Positions 10,129-19,475 of a stretch of DNA of 64,000 nt are shown here, one piece after another. The DNA is taken from contig NZ_BMFJ01000001.1 of assembly GCF_014638275.1 (NCBI RefSeq), forward strand, positions 868,001 to 932,000, read 5' to 3'. Below the pieces are notes generated by a model, which searched no databases, was not told the origin of the DNA, and saw only the letters and a list, made by a program, of their open reading frames with translations. Numbering within the stretch: position 1 is the stretch's first letter; each line of letters starts with the position of its first letter. The translations under genes were made by a program, and so were the position numbers. The stretch comes from Primorskyibacter flagellatus (GTDB lineage: Bacteria > Pseudomonadota > Alphaproteobacteria > Rhodobacterales > Rhodobacteraceae).

Positions 10129-13100
10129 GATGGCTCTCCAAGCTCTGGAGCAAACCCTGGGCGCGCATTCCGATGACCGTTCTCGGCGTGCTCTGCATCT
10201 GCGCGGCGATCTGGTTCGGGCTGGCGATGACGGGGGTGGAGCTGCTCCAGTCCGGTCTGCTGCGCGGCGGACTGATCGCGCTGATCCTTGTGCCGATCGG
10301 GGTTTATTACCTGATCCGCTACCTGCGGCGCCGCAAGGCCGCGCAGGAGCTGGAAGAGAGCCTGATGGAAACCCCGGTCGGGGACGGCGCGGTTCTGGCC
10401 GAACGCATGCAGGAGGCGCTGGCGCGGCTGAAGAAGGACGGCGGGGCGACCTATCTCTACGACCTGCCGTGGTATGTCATCATCGGCCCGCCCGGCGCGG
10501 GCAAGACCACCGCGCTGGTCCATTCGGGGCTTGAGTTTCCGGGTACGGACAAGGCCGCCGTCGCCGGTTTCGGCGGGACCAAGAACTGCGATTTCTGGTT
10601 CGCCGAAGACGCGGTGATGATCGACACCGCGGGCCGCTACACCACGCAGGACAGCGACGCGCGCGCCGACAACATGAGCTGGGCGGCGTTTCTCGACCAT
10701 CTCAAACGCGCGCGGCCGAACCAGCCGATCAACGGGGTGATCCTGGCGTTTTCCTGCGAAGACATGATGACCGCCAGCGACGACGATCTGGACAGCCACG
10801 CGCTGACCGTGAGGAAGCGCCTGTCGGAACTGCACGAGAAGCTGCGCATCGACGTGCCGGTCTATGTCATGTTCACCAAGGCGGACATGATCGCCGGCTT
10901 CCGCGAATACTTCGGCCCCTTCGGGGAGGAGCGGCGCAAGAACGTCTGGGGCGTGACCTTCCAGACCGGCGACCGCAAGGAGGAGACCTACCGCGCGGTT
11001 CCGGCGGAATTCGATGCGCTGATCTCGCGCCTGTCGGACGAGGTGACGGACCGGCTGAACGAAGAGCCGGACAGCGTCACCCGGATCTCGATTTTCGGTT
11101 TTCCGGGGCAGATGGCGCTGCTGCAGCGCAACGTCAGCGATTTCCTGCGCCGGGTGTTTCAGAAACCGCAGGAAACGGGGGCGATCCTGCGCGGGTTCTA
11201 CTTCACCTCGGGCACGCAGGAGGGCACGCCGATCGATCAGGTGCTTGGCACTGTCGATCTGGCCGGGGACGGCGGCGGGCTCGGTCTGGGGTTCATGTCC
11301 GGCAAGGGGCGGAGCTATTTCCTTTATGACCTGCTCAAGAAGGTGATCTTCGAGGAACGGGACTGGGTCGGCTATGACCTTCGCACCATGCGGCGGCGGG
11401 CTCTGATGCGGTCGGTCGCGTCGCTGACGATCGCGGTCGCCTGTCTCGCCGCCATGGGGCTGTTCGGCTACGCCTTCTGGCAGAACGCGACACTGGTGCG
11501 GGCGGCGGAGCAGCAGTCGCAGCTGTACCACAAGGAAGCCGAGCCGCTGTTCGCTGCGACGGAGATCACCGATCCCGATCCCTCTGTCACCATCAGCGCG
11601 CTGGCGGTTCTGCGCGAAATTCCGGGCGGTTACGGCAATCCGGTCGAACAGCCGTTCTACGAACGCGTCGGCCTGTCGCGGCGCAAGGCGGTGCGGACGG
11701 CGGCAACCACGGCCTATCACATGGGGCTTGAGCGACACCTGCGTCCGCGGATGATGCTGTACCTCGAGAACGAGCTGCCGCAACTGGTGGCGGACCGCCA
11801 GCTGGACCGGGCCTATCACGCGCTGAAGGTCTACATGCTGCTGGCGCGCGAACCCAATGCCAAGGCGGACGATCCGTCCATCGTGGCCTATTTCGCCGAG
11901 GCCTGGCTGCCCTATTTCTCCGAACCCGGGCAGGACAACGAATATCGCGAGATGATGGCGCATCTCGCCGCCATGCTGGAGCTGGACGACAAATCCACCC
12001 CGCTGGTGAAGGCCAACGGCACGCTCATCAGCTCGGTGCAGAAGGAAATCGCGCCGCTGTCGCTCGCCGAACGGGCCTATTCGTCGATCCTGAGCGATGC
12101 CGCCGACATGATCCCCTTCAGCGTGGTGGAGGAGCTGAGCGGTGCGAAGATCGACCAGGTCTTCCGCACGACGGACGGCACACCGCTGGAATCGCTGATC
12201 GTGCCGGGGCTGTTCACCTATGGCGGGTACTGGAGCACGTTCCGCGACGAGATGGAGAACGCGCGCACCCGGCTTGAAGACGAGAAATGGGTGCTGGGCG
12301 AAGTTGGCGAGAAGGCGGATTACGAACGCCAGCTGACCGGGTTGGCGGGCGATCTGCACGCGCTTTACCGGCGCGACTTCGTGGCGCGCTGGACCGGCAT
12401 GCTCGACCGGATCGAACTGGTGCCGATGTCCAACGGCGCGCCGCAGTTCCCGTCGCTGGCGGTAGCGTCGTCCGCCGCCGCCTCGCCGATCCTGCAACTG
12501 GCCGAGGCGGTGGACCGTGAGACGCGGCTCAGCCGGTTCCTCGACATGATCGAGGGGGCGGAGGTGTCGCCGGAGGCGCTGGCCTCGGGCGACATCGGCA
12601 ACCAGCTGGCGGATGCGGGGTTCGACGAGGTGGAGCGCCGGTCCGGCGCGCTCAAGCGGATCGCGCTGAACATGATCCGCGACAAGGCAAAGTTCCAGGG
12701 AAGGGCGGGGGCGGCCTCGGCTTCTCCGCTGCAGCGCCAGCAGCTTGAACAGATCGAGGCGCCGCTGGAGAAATGGCACGCCTTCGTCAAGGGCGACCCG
12801 GTGCTGCGCAACCGGCCGGTGGACGTGGTGCTGGACGGGCTGAAGGACATCCTCACCAACCGGCAGGCCGCCGCGCGCAGTCCGACTGGGCTCGAAGAGC
12901 AGGGGCTTCAGGATGCGCTCAACAGCCTCGTGCAGAACACGCCGTTCTACCCGGAACAGATCAACGTGTTCATCAACCAGATCGAACGCGAATTCCTGAC
13001 GATCTCGGCCAATGCCAGCATGAAGGAGCTGAACCGTGCGCTGGCGGAGGAGGTCACCGCCTATTGCCGCCAGAACGTCGAGAACCTCGCGCCCTTCGCC

Positions 13101-13718
13101 AATGGAAACCGGTTCATCCCGACCAACGCCTTCGGAGAGTTCTTCGGGCACAACGGGCGGATGGACAAGTTCTACCAGACCTACCTGCGGGACCACACGC
13201 AGCGCGCCGCCGACGGCTCCATCGTCGGGCGGGAGGACAGCCCGCTTGGTGCACGACTCGCCTCAGGCACGCTGTCGCAGTTCGCGCGGGCGGAACGGAT
13301 CCGGCAGGCCTTCTTCCCGCCAGATGCATCCACGCCGTCGGTGGTCTTCACGATCCGGCAGCTGCAGAGCTCTGACCTCGTGGAGGGCAGCTATCTCGAC
13401 CTCGGGGACCGCAAGGTGCAGCTGCTGCCGAATTCCTCAGGCTCCCGCGTGACCTGGCCGGACGACCTGTCGCAGATCATCCTGACGGCCCTGCCGCAGC
13501 GGCCCGAGGCCTCGAACACCGAGGGTTACAACGGGGGTCAGTGGGCGATCCTCAGCTTCCTGGAACGCGGACGGGGGCGCCCGCAGGGCTCTGCCGTGGA
13601 CATCACGCAGAACGTGGGCGGGAGGCCGGTCAAGTTCCGGCTGGAGTTCGACTCCATCACCGTGCCCTTCCTGATGCGGGAGCTCAGGGATTTCCGCTGC
13701 CCGGCGACGTTGGAATGA
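10125..13718 (+). CDS. tssM: T6SS membrane-complex protein TssM (IcmF family)
   Basis: A 1,197-residue IcmF/VasK homologue that spans the inner membrane and builds the trans-envelope channel with TssL. Two N-terminal transmembrane helices (~14-35 and ~43-62) precede a cytoplasmic GTPase-like domain with an intact Walker A, GPPGAGKTTAL (~residue 122), and a DTAGRY Walker B-like motif. A third transmembrane helix near residue 430 (SLTIAVACLAAMGLFGYAF) leads into the large periplasmic domain, ending in the family C-terminal region. Length is typical. It starts inside the tssL stop (ATGA) and is followed by tagF after 10 bp. Confidence 0.96.
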   Translation: MRWLSKLWSKPWARIPMTVLGVLCICAAIWFGLAMTGVELLQSGLLRGGLIALILVPIGVYYLIRYLRRRKAAQELEESLMETPVGDGAVLAERMQEALARLKKDGGATYLYDLPWYVIIGPPGAGKTTALVHSGLEFPGTDKAAVAGFGGTKNCDFWFAEDAVMIDTAGRYTTQDSDARADNMSWAAFLDHLKRARPNQPINGVILAFSCEDMMTASDDDLDSHALTVRKRLSELHEKLRIDVPVYVMFTKADMIAGFREYFGPFGEERRKNVWGVTFQTGDRKEETYRAVPAEFDALISRLSDEVTDRLNEEPDSVTRISIFGFPGQMALLQRNVSDFLRRVFQKPQETGAILRGFYFTSGTQEGTPIDQVLGTVDLAGDGGGLGLGFMSGKGRSYFLYDLLKKVIFEERDWVGYDLRTMRRRALMRSVASLTIAVACLAAMGLFGYAFWQNATLVRAAEQQSQLYHKEAEPLFAATEITDPDPSVTISALAVLREIPGGYGNPVEQPFYERVGLSRRKAVRTAATTAYHMGLERHLRPRMMLYLENELPQLVADRQLDRAYHALKVYMLLAREPNAKADDPSIVAYFAEAWLPYFSEPGQDNEYREMMAHLAAMLELDDKSTPLVKANGTLISSVQKEIAPLSLAERAYSSILSDAADMIPFSVVEELSGAKIDQVFRTTDGTPLESLIVPGLFTYGGYWSTFRDEMENARTRLEDEKWVLGEVGEKADYERQLTGLAGDLHALYRRDFVARWTGMLDRIELVPMSNGAPQFPSLAVASSAAASPILQLAEAVDRETRLSRFLDMIEGAEVSPEALASGDIGNQLADAGFDEVERRSGALKRIALNMIRDKAKFQGRAGAASASPLQRQQLEQIEAPLEKWHAFVKGDPVLRNRPVDVVLDGLKDILTNRQAAARSPTGLEEQGLQDALNSLVQNTPFYPEQINVFINQIEREFLTISANASMKELNRALAEEVTAYCRQNVENLAPFANGNRFIPTNAFGEFFGHNGRMDKFYQTYLRDHTQRAADGSIVGREDSPLGARLASGTLSQFARAERIRQAFFPPDASTPSVVFTIRQLQSSDLVEGSYLDLGDRKVQLLPNSSGSRVTWPDDLSQIILTALPQRPEASNTEGYNGGQWAILSFLERGRGRPQGSAVDITQNVGGRPVKFRLEFDSITVPFLMRELRDFRCPATLE

Positions 13719-13728
13719 GGATGCGGGC

Positions 13729-14418
13729 ATGAGCGCGGTGATCTACGGCAAGCATCCGGCATTCGGCGACTTCCTCGCCCATGGGTTGCCGCACGAAGTC
13801 TTCGTCGTGCTGGATCGCTGGCTGGAAGAGGTGCTGCCCGTGCTCAAGCAGGGGCTGGGCGACGAATGGGAGGTCGCCTGGCGCAACGCGCCGGTGCTGC
13901 GGTTCTGGATCGGGCCGGAGGTGCTGAAGGCGCCGCTCATGGGGCTGTTCATCGCCTCGCAGGACAAGGTCGGGCGGCGCTATCCGCTGATCTTCGGGCT
14001 GACCGGGGTTGTGGTGCCGCCGCCGGTGCACCGCGCGCATGACGACGCGCCTTACGATGCGCTGTGGCGGCATGTGTCCGAGTTCCGGATGCCCGAGACG
14101 GGGCCGCGCGGGGCAGAGACCCTGCTGGCCGGCTTCGAGGTGCCGGAACCGGCGGGCGCGGCCTGGCAGGCGGGGCAGGACACGACGCTCTGGGCGCAGC
14201 GGGCGGACGGCGACCTTGCGCGGCTGCTGGCGGATGCGCGGGCGGCGGATGCACAGCAGGCGCAGCTGGCCCGGTCGCACTGGTGGCAGGGCGCGGATGC
14301 GACGCACGAAGCCGGGTGGCTTGGCGCGCCGGGCCTGCCGGACGCGGACTCGCTGCGCTGGCTGATTACCGGGCGGCAGCGGGCCGCCGTTCCGGAACAG
14401 GGGGCCGTTCATGAGTGA
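13729..14418 (+). CDS. tagF: T6SS post-translational regulator TagF
   Basis: 229 residues. The start, YGKHPAFGDFLAHGLP, is the hallmark of TagF (DUF2094; an SCI-family protein), as are RWLEEVLP and WRNAPVLRFW. In Pseudomonas and Agrobacterium TagF represses T6SS assembly, acting on Fha; in several bacteria it is fused to PppA. Here the two are separate but translationally coupled: the pppA ATG at 14411 lies inside the end of this gene (8-bp overlap). Cytoplasmic. Confidence 0.9.
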   Translation: MSAVIYGKHPAFGDFLAHGLPHEVFVVLDRWLEEVLPVLKQGLGDEWEVAWRNAPVLRFWIGPEVLKAPLMGLFIASQDKVGRRYPLIFGLTGVVVPPPVHRAHDDAPYDALWRHVSEFRMPETGPRGAETLLAGFEVPEPAGAAWQAGQDTTLWAQRADGDLARLLADARAADAQQAQLARSHWWQGADATHEAGWLGAPGLPDADSLRWLITGRQRAAVPEQGAVHE

Positions 14419-15205
14419 TCCGTTTGCCGAATTCCGTTTCGACTCTGCCACCGCCACGGATGTGGGCCGGGTGCGGTCGGTGAACGAGGATTCGCACTAT
14501 GCCTCGGACGACGCGGGGATCTGGCTCGTGGCCGACGGCATGGGCGGTCACGCGGCGGGCGATTTTGCCAGCCAGACCATCGCCGGGCAGGCCGCCACGG
14601 TTGGCCGGGCGGTGTCGCGGCAGGACCTCAAACAGCGGTTCCTGCAGCGGCTGACACAGGCCAATTCCGCAATCCTCGCGCATTCCATGACGCTTGGCCG
14701 CGGGGCGATCGGGTCCACGCTGGCGGCGCTGCTTGTCAAGGACGGCGCCTATGTCTGTGTCTGGTCCGGCGACAGCCGCGTGTACCGCCTGCGCGAGGGT
14801 TTGCTGCAACGGGTCTCCAAGGACCACACGGAGGTCCAGTCGCTGCTGGACGCGGGCGCGATCACGCCGGAGGAGGCCGCGAACTGGCCCCGCAAGAACG
14901 TCATCACCCGCGCCATCGGCGTCACCGAGCCGCCGGAATATGAAATCCGCGAGGGGCTGGTTGCGGACGGCGATCTTTTCCTGATCTGTTCGGACGGGAT
15001 GACGGAATATTTCGAGGACCCGGAGATCGAGAGCGTGCTGAACGAGGGCGGCGCGCTTGACGTGCTTGCCCGCCGGTTCGTGCAGGGTGCTGTCGACCGG
15101 GGCGGCAAGGACAACGTGTCGGTGGTCATCATGCAGGCGCACCGGAGAGAACCGCCGGAGCAGACGGTGGAAGGCATCTTCCCCGAGTTCGGAGGCCTGC
15201 TGTGA
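14411..15205 (+). CDS. pppA: PP2C-type Ser/Thr phosphatase PppA (T6SS)
   Basis: A 264-residue PPM/PP2C phosphatase with all metal-binding motifs: VRSVNED, VADGMGGHAAGD, WSGDSRVYRL, ICSDGMTEYF and GGKDNVSVV. It is expected to remove phosphate from the FHA protein or TssL and so switch the T6SS off, opposing the adjacent kinase. It overlaps tagF upstream and shares GTGA with ppkA downstream, so kinase and phosphatase are translationally coupled. Cytoplasmic; catalytic residues appear intact. Confidence 0.94.
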   Translation: MSDPFAEFRFDSATATDVGRVRSVNEDSHYASDDAGIWLVADGMGGHAAGDFASQTIAGQAATVGRAVSRQDLKQRFLQRLTQANSAILAHSMTLGRGAIGSTLAALLVKDGAYVCVWSGDSRVYRLREGLLQRVSKDHTEVQSLLDAGAITPEEAANWPRKNVITRAIGVTEPPEYEIREGLVADGDLFLICSDGMTEYFEDPEIESVLNEGGALDVLARRFVQGAVDRGGKDNVSVVIMQAHRREPPEQTVEGIFPEFGGLL

Positions 15206-17334
15206 GCGAGGACAAGACCCAGCCTCCTCCGCCGCCGCGCCCCGAGGATGACGACGGCGACCGCACGCTGCTGGTGCCGATGCCGGGGCGTCCCGGCGCG
15301 CCCGTGCCGGAGGAAGAGGACGACGACCGCACGCGCATCGCGGGCGGATCGACCTACAGTCCCGCCACGCCGCCGCAGGGTACGACCTACAGCCCGATGT
15401 CGCCGCCTCCGCCCGCCGGCGGCGGTGCGCCCTCGGACCCGTCCGGGCAGAGCACGCCGCCCGGTGCCGCGTCGCAGGTGCCGCCCGCGGCTCCTGTCGT
15501 GCCGCCGGTGGTGCCGCCCGTCGCGCCTGCCGCGCCGCCGGTCAGTGAACCGCTGCGGGTGCTCGAACCCGGCACGATCATAAACAACATGTATCAGGTC
15601 GAACAGTCGCTCGACCAGGGCGGCATGGGTCGGGTGTTCAGGGGCGTAGAGATCGCGACCGGAGAGCCGGTGGCGATCAAGGTCATCCTGCCTGAAATGG
15701 CAGACGAGCAGAAGGTGGCGGACATGTTCCGCCGCGAGGCGCGCACCCTGCGCCAGCTGCATCACGACGCCATCGTGCGCTACTTTGCCTATGTGCCCCC
15801 CGATGACAGGCTGAACCTGCACGCCCTTGTGATGGGGTTCATCGAGGGCACCAAGCTGTCAGACCGGATCCGCGATGTCGGGCCACTGTCGAAATCGGAA
15901 ATCTGCCGTCTTTTCATCCGGCTGGCGGACGGTCTTCAGCGCGCTCACGAGATCGGGGTGGTACATCGCGACCTGTCCCCGGACAACGTGATGCTGCAGG
16001 ACGGAGAGATCGACAAGGCGGTGCTGATCGACTTCGGCATCTCGCGCTCCTCCCGGATCAAGGATGTGACGCTTGGCAACGAATTCGCGGGCAAGCTGAA
16101 GTACGTGTCGCCCGAACAGCTTGGCGCCTACGGCGGCGAGGCGGATGCGCGGTCGGATGTCTATTCGCTTGGCCTGCTCATGATCATCGCCGCCACCGGG
16201 GTGGCCGCCCCCATGGGGTATTCCATCGTGGAGGCGGTGAAGAAACGCGAGGAGGTGCCTGACCTGTCGGGCGTTCCGGCAGAGTTCCAGTCGCTGCTCT
16301 ACCAGATGCTCCAGCCCGATCCGAAGAACCGGATGCCGGACATGGGGCAGGTGAAGCAGGCGCTGCAGGCGATCGCCGGGGGCAGCCAGTTTGGCACGAC
16401 CGAGATGACGGCGATGCCGCGGACCGCGCAGACCCAGACCAACGTGCAGGTGCCGGGGCTTCAGCATTCGCCGGCTGCCGGGATCACCGGGATGACCCAG
16501 ACCGGTTTTGGCACGCAGCGCGGGGCGACACAGGGGCCGACCGTCATCCCGGAGCCGGAGCCCGAAAAGCGGCGCGGCGGCATGGGGCTGCTGCTTGGCG
16601 TGGTCGTCATCGGCGCGCTCGGCATCGGCGGGGCGCTGTTCTGGTCGCAGGGGTCCGCGCTGCTTGGCGGCGCGGCGGCGCCGGGCGAGAGTTCGTCGAA
16701 CGGGGGGCCGGAACGGGCCGAGGGCACGTCGGGCGCCTTCTTTGCCGATGCGCTGGCCGACACCGACTGCGCCTATGCGACGCTGCGCGAGGGCGGGGCG
16801 CTGGCTGGCGGGATCGAGGCCTTCGCGGGGACCGGCGTTGCCACCGGGCCGCTGGATCTCGACTACGCCGGGCGGTTCGGGGACCAGCCGCAGATGACCC
16901 TGCGCGAGGTGCTGCCGGTACAGTGTTCGGTGCCAAGGTTGGCGCGGATCTTTCAGGGCACCACCGCCCCGGCGGTGGAACTGGCGCTGGATCCGGACCG
17001 GCAGAGCAAGACCGAGGGCATCGTCGGCACCGTCACGGGGGCGGGGGACCGGACGCTCTGGCTTGCGCTGGTGGCACCGACGGGGCGGATCTTCGCGCTG
17101 ACGCAACAGGTCCAGCCGCCGGTCGACGGGGTAAGGGAATTCGCCTTCCGGATGCCCGCCGCGCAGCCCGGGACCTACCTGCTGGTCACCATCGCTTCGG
17201 ACCGGCCGTTGACGCGGACAGGCGCTCTCAAGGACGGGACGGCGGCGGCGGATGCCATGGACCTGATCGGGCGCGAGCTTGCCGGCGACAGCGCCGGGGC
17301 GGTGGACATCGGTTTCCTTGAAGTGCCGCGCTAG
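15202..17334 (+). CDS. ppkA: Membrane Ser/Thr kinase PpkA (T6SS) with periplasmic C-terminal domain
   Basis: 710 residues from a GTG start overlapping the pppA stop. Residues 1-125 are an acidic, Pro-rich tail with GDRTLLVP (Thr22) and DDDRTRIAGG (Thr44), likely autophosphorylation or FHA-docking sites. Residues ~130-395 are an active Hanks kinase: Gly loop DQGGMGRVF, VAIK lysine, HRDLSPDN, IDFG and SPEQ. One transmembrane helix (~454-478) leads to a ~200-residue periplasmic domain with two Cys (TDCAYA, VQCSV). This domain resembles the C-terminus of the convergent TonB-like protein 6 bp downstream. Known PpkAs phosphorylate Fha or TssL to trigger T6SS assembly. What the periplasmic part senses is unknown. 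Confidence 0.94.
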   Translation: MSEDKTQPPPPPRPEDDDGDRTLLVPMPGRPGAPVPEEEDDDRTRIAGGSTYSPATPPQGTTYSPMSPPPPAGGGAPSDPSGQSTPPGAASQVPPAAPVVPPVVPPVAPAAPPVSEPLRVLEPGTIINNMYQVEQSLDQGGMGRVFRGVEIATGEPVAIKVILPEMADEQKVADMFRREARTLRQLHHDAIVRYFAYVPPDDRLNLHALVMGFIEGTKLSDRIRDVGPLSKSEICRLFIRLADGLQRAHEIGVVHRDLSPDNVMLQDGEIDKAVLIDFGISRSSRIKDVTLGNEFAGKLKYVSPEQLGAYGGEADARSDVYSLGLLMIIAATGVAAPMGYSIVEAVKKREEVPDLSGVPAEFQSLLYQMLQPDPKNRMPDMGQVKQALQAIAGGSQFGTTEMTAMPRTAQTQTNVQVPGLQHSPAAGITGMTQTGFGTQRGATQGPTVIPEPEPEKRRGGMGLLLGVVVIGALGIGGALFWSQGSALLGGAAAPGESSSNGGPERAEGTSGAFFADALADTDCAYATLREGGALAGGIEAFAGTGVATGPLDLDYAGRFGDQPQMTLREVLPVQCSVPRLARIFQGTTAPAVELALDPDRQSKTEGIVGTVTGAGDRTLWLALVAPTGRIFALTQQVQPPVDGVREFAFRMPAAQPGTYLLVTIASDRPLTRTGALKDGTAAADAMDLIGRELAGDSAGAVDIGFLEVPR

Positions 17335-17340
17335 CGCCCG

Positions 17341-19059
17341 TCAGCGCACATCGAAGGTGGCAAGCCCAAAGACCGCGTCCTGTAGCAGCGCACGGTCGAG
17401 CGGGGCGAAGACACTGTCCGCGAGGTCTCCGATCCGGTCGCTGAGGTCCAGCGGCACATCGCGCGTGCCAAGCACCAGCAGGATCTGCCGGGTTGAGCGG
17501 GTTTCGCCCGAACGCGAAACAGGCGCGTCCAGCACCGGCGTATCGCCGTCCAGTTCGATGAAACGCGACAGGTCCTGCACCACGCCGTTATCGTCGATGA
17601 GCAGGACCGTGATGAACAATCCTCCGGCCCCGATGATGCGCCCGCGCAGGGAGTCACCGCTGGACAGCTGGGTCGAGTCCAGCGCCAGTCCGATGCGGTT
17701 GGCAGGATATGAGGCGACGGCGCGCACTACGTCCAGGGCGGCGCATTGGCGCGCGTCGATGCGTTCGCGGGACTGGGCGGGCGGTTCGGTCTGCCCGGCA
17801 AGCACGCGCTGCGCGTAGTTGTCGAGTGCGGCTTCGTCCGTCCCGATGAAAGACACGCCGACGCCGCCGTCGCCGGAGCGGCGGGGCAGGGCCAGGGCAC
17901 AGTCCGGGGCCGGGGTGGCGCGGATCGTACGCAGCAACTGGCCTACGGCCAGCGCGGCGGGGGTGGGGTTGGCAATCGGCGCCGGGCGCGGGGCGGCGGC
18001 GGTCTGGTCGGGCGCGGGATCGGCGGGCTGCTCTGGCTCTGCCCGGACCTCGGGCTCCGGGGTCTGCTCCGGCTCCGTGGCGGGTGTTTCGGGCAGGGGC
18101 AGGGCGGCGGTGTCGGGTGTTTCGGACGGGGCGTCGGGGGCGGGTGTCTCCTCCGGTATGACCAGAGCGGCGAAATCCTCCTCCTGCACCTCCGGCGTCA
18201 GCTCGGGTTCGGGGGCGACCGGATCGGGCAGGACGACGGCGGGATCCGAGGCCTCGGACGCGAGGTCCGCCACCGCAGCACCGCCTTCGGCCAGCGGGGA
18301 GAGGATCGTGTCGTCGATCGGGTTCAGGTCGTCGACCAGCAGGTCGTCGGGATCGGGCTGCGCGGGGATGGGCGATTCGGGTTGCGCCACTTCCGGTTCG
18401 GGGGCGTCAGGTTCGGGCGCGACCTCTGCCAGGATTTCGGGCCGGGTGTCGGTATCGGGCTCCGCCTGTGTCAGCTCGGGAGCCGGTTCGGGCTCCGGCG
18501 CCTCTTCGATCACCTCTGCCGTTTCGGGGACGGTCTCGGGCGGGGTCTGGGGCGCGACCTGTTCTGCTTCCGCCACCTCCGGCTCCACGGGGGCGATGTC
18601 TTCGGCGTCCACCGGCTCGGCCTCCGTTACCTCGGGCTCAGTCACCTCTGGCTCCGCCTCGGCCACCGCTTCGGGGTCTTCCGGCTCCGTCTCCTCGGGC
18701 AGCAGCGTCTCCTCCTGCGCGGTCTCCAGCGTTTCGGCGGGCTGTTCGGCGATCTGCTCTTCCGGCGCCAGAGTCTCTGCAGTGTCGGGGTCGACGGGGG
18801 CGAGCGTGTCGGGGGTGGTTTCCTCAAGCTCCGTCAGTGGCAGGTCGTCGGTATCCTGATCGGATGCGATGACGGCGTCGAGGATTTCGAGGCTGACGAT
18901 CAGATCGCCTTCCGCAGAGTCCTCGGGCCGGATCGTCGGCAGCAGCGGGACGGAGGCCGTGAGCAGCAGTGCGACGATCCCGCCGTGGGTCAAAACCGAA
19001 ACGCCAACAGCGGACAGCCAGTCGCCGAATCGTGCGCGGCCGTAGGGCAGGAAGCTCAT
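17341..19059 (-). CDS. TonB-like membrane protein with long acidic spacer and PpkA-type C-terminal domain
   Basis: 572 residues. One N-terminal transmembrane helix (~14-40, LSAVGVSVLTHGGIVALLL) is followed by ~320 residues dominated by Glu, Pro, Ala and Asp in degenerate PE repeats, an extended acidic periplasmic spacer. A globular end (~385-572) contains two Cys (PDCALALP and ARQCAALD). The layout matches TonB/TolA energy transducers, and it is encoded with exbB and two exbD genes, overlapping the second by 4 bp. The end is not a canonical TonB fold by eye; it resembles the periplasmic domain of PpkA instead. Function inferred: transmits motor force, or senses envelope state, for the T6SS. 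Confidence 0.7.
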   Translation of the reverse strand: MSFLPYGRARFGDWLSAVGVSVLTHGGIVALLLTASVPLLPTIRPEDSAEGDLIVSLEILDAVIASDQDTDDLPLTELEETTPDTLAPVDPDTAETLAPEEQIAEQPAETLETAQEETLLPEETEPEDPEAVAEAEPEVTEPEVTEAEPVDAEDIAPVEPEVAEAEQVAPQTPPETVPETAEVIEEAPEPEPAPELTQAEPDTDTRPEILAEVAPEPDAPEPEVAQPESPIPAQPDPDDLLVDDLNPIDDTILSPLAEGGAAVADLASEASDPAVVLPDPVAPEPELTPEVQEEDFAALVIPEETPAPDAPSETPDTAALPLPETPATEPEQTPEPEVRAEPEQPADPAPDQTAAAPRPAPIANPTPAALAVGQLLRTIRATPAPDCALALPRRSGDGGVGVSFIGTDEAALDNYAQRVLAGQTEPPAQSRERIDARQCAALDVVRAVASYPANRIGLALDSTQLSSGDSLRGRIIGAGGLFITVLLIDDNGVVQDLSRFIELDGDTPVLDAPVSRSGETRSTRQILLVLGTRDVPLDLSDRIGDLADSVFAPLDRALLQDAVFGLATFDVR

Positions 19060-19472
19060 TCCGCCGCCCCCGCTCCGACCGTGGCGTTCCGGTGTACGGT
19101 GACCAGCTTGATCTCGACCGCGACGAGGTCTTCCGCCGCGATGGCGGAGAGCACGGTGGCGGCAGAGGTGTCGCGGTCGGCCAGAACGTGCAGCGTCGGG
19201 AAGTCCACCAGAAGGGGGCCAAGCGTGCCGGGTTCCACCGCCACGCCGTCCAGCGTCATGCTACGGTCCGCCCCGACGACGATCAGCGGCTTGGGCAGCA
19301 TGTCGAGCGGCAGCTCCTCCGTCTCCGGCAGGGCGATCTCGATGGCGCCGGAGTTGATCAGGCCGCCGGTCGCCAAGAAGAAGAAGATCAGCAGCAGCAC
19401 GATGTTCACGATGGCGAGCGAGGCATCGACCTGGGCCTTGGAACGCGGCAGGGGCAGACGGCGGGTGGTCAT
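19056..19472 (-). CDS. ExbD/TolR-family protein with Asn at the proton-carrying Asp position
   Basis: 138 residues, one N-terminal transmembrane helix and a periplasmic domain, the ExbD/TolR plan. In the helix, LAIVNIVLLLIFFFLATG aligns with the family consensus so that Asn (codon AAC) replaces the essential Asp present in the paralogue next door. The only nearby Asp (QVDAS) is seven residues too early. Such a subunit may be unable to carry protons and could be structural or a regulatory partner in a mixed ExbD dimer. It starts 3 bp after the preceding exbD and overlaps the TonB-like gene by ATGA. Confidence 0.82.
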   Translation of the reverse strand: MTTRRLPLPRSKAQVDASLAIVNIVLLLIFFFLATGGLINSGAIEIALPETEELPLDMLPKPLIVVGADRSMTLDGVAVEPGTLGPLLVDFPTLHVLADRDTSAATVLSAIAAEDLVAVEIKLVTVHRNATVGAGAAE

Positions 19473-19475
19473 GGA

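Noticed and set aside
7750..13196. Long reverse open frames opposite tssL and tssM (619 and 1,088 residues)
   Set aside because: Arg/His/Gln-rich shadow frames typical of high-GC DNA; the forward frames are clear T6SS genes.
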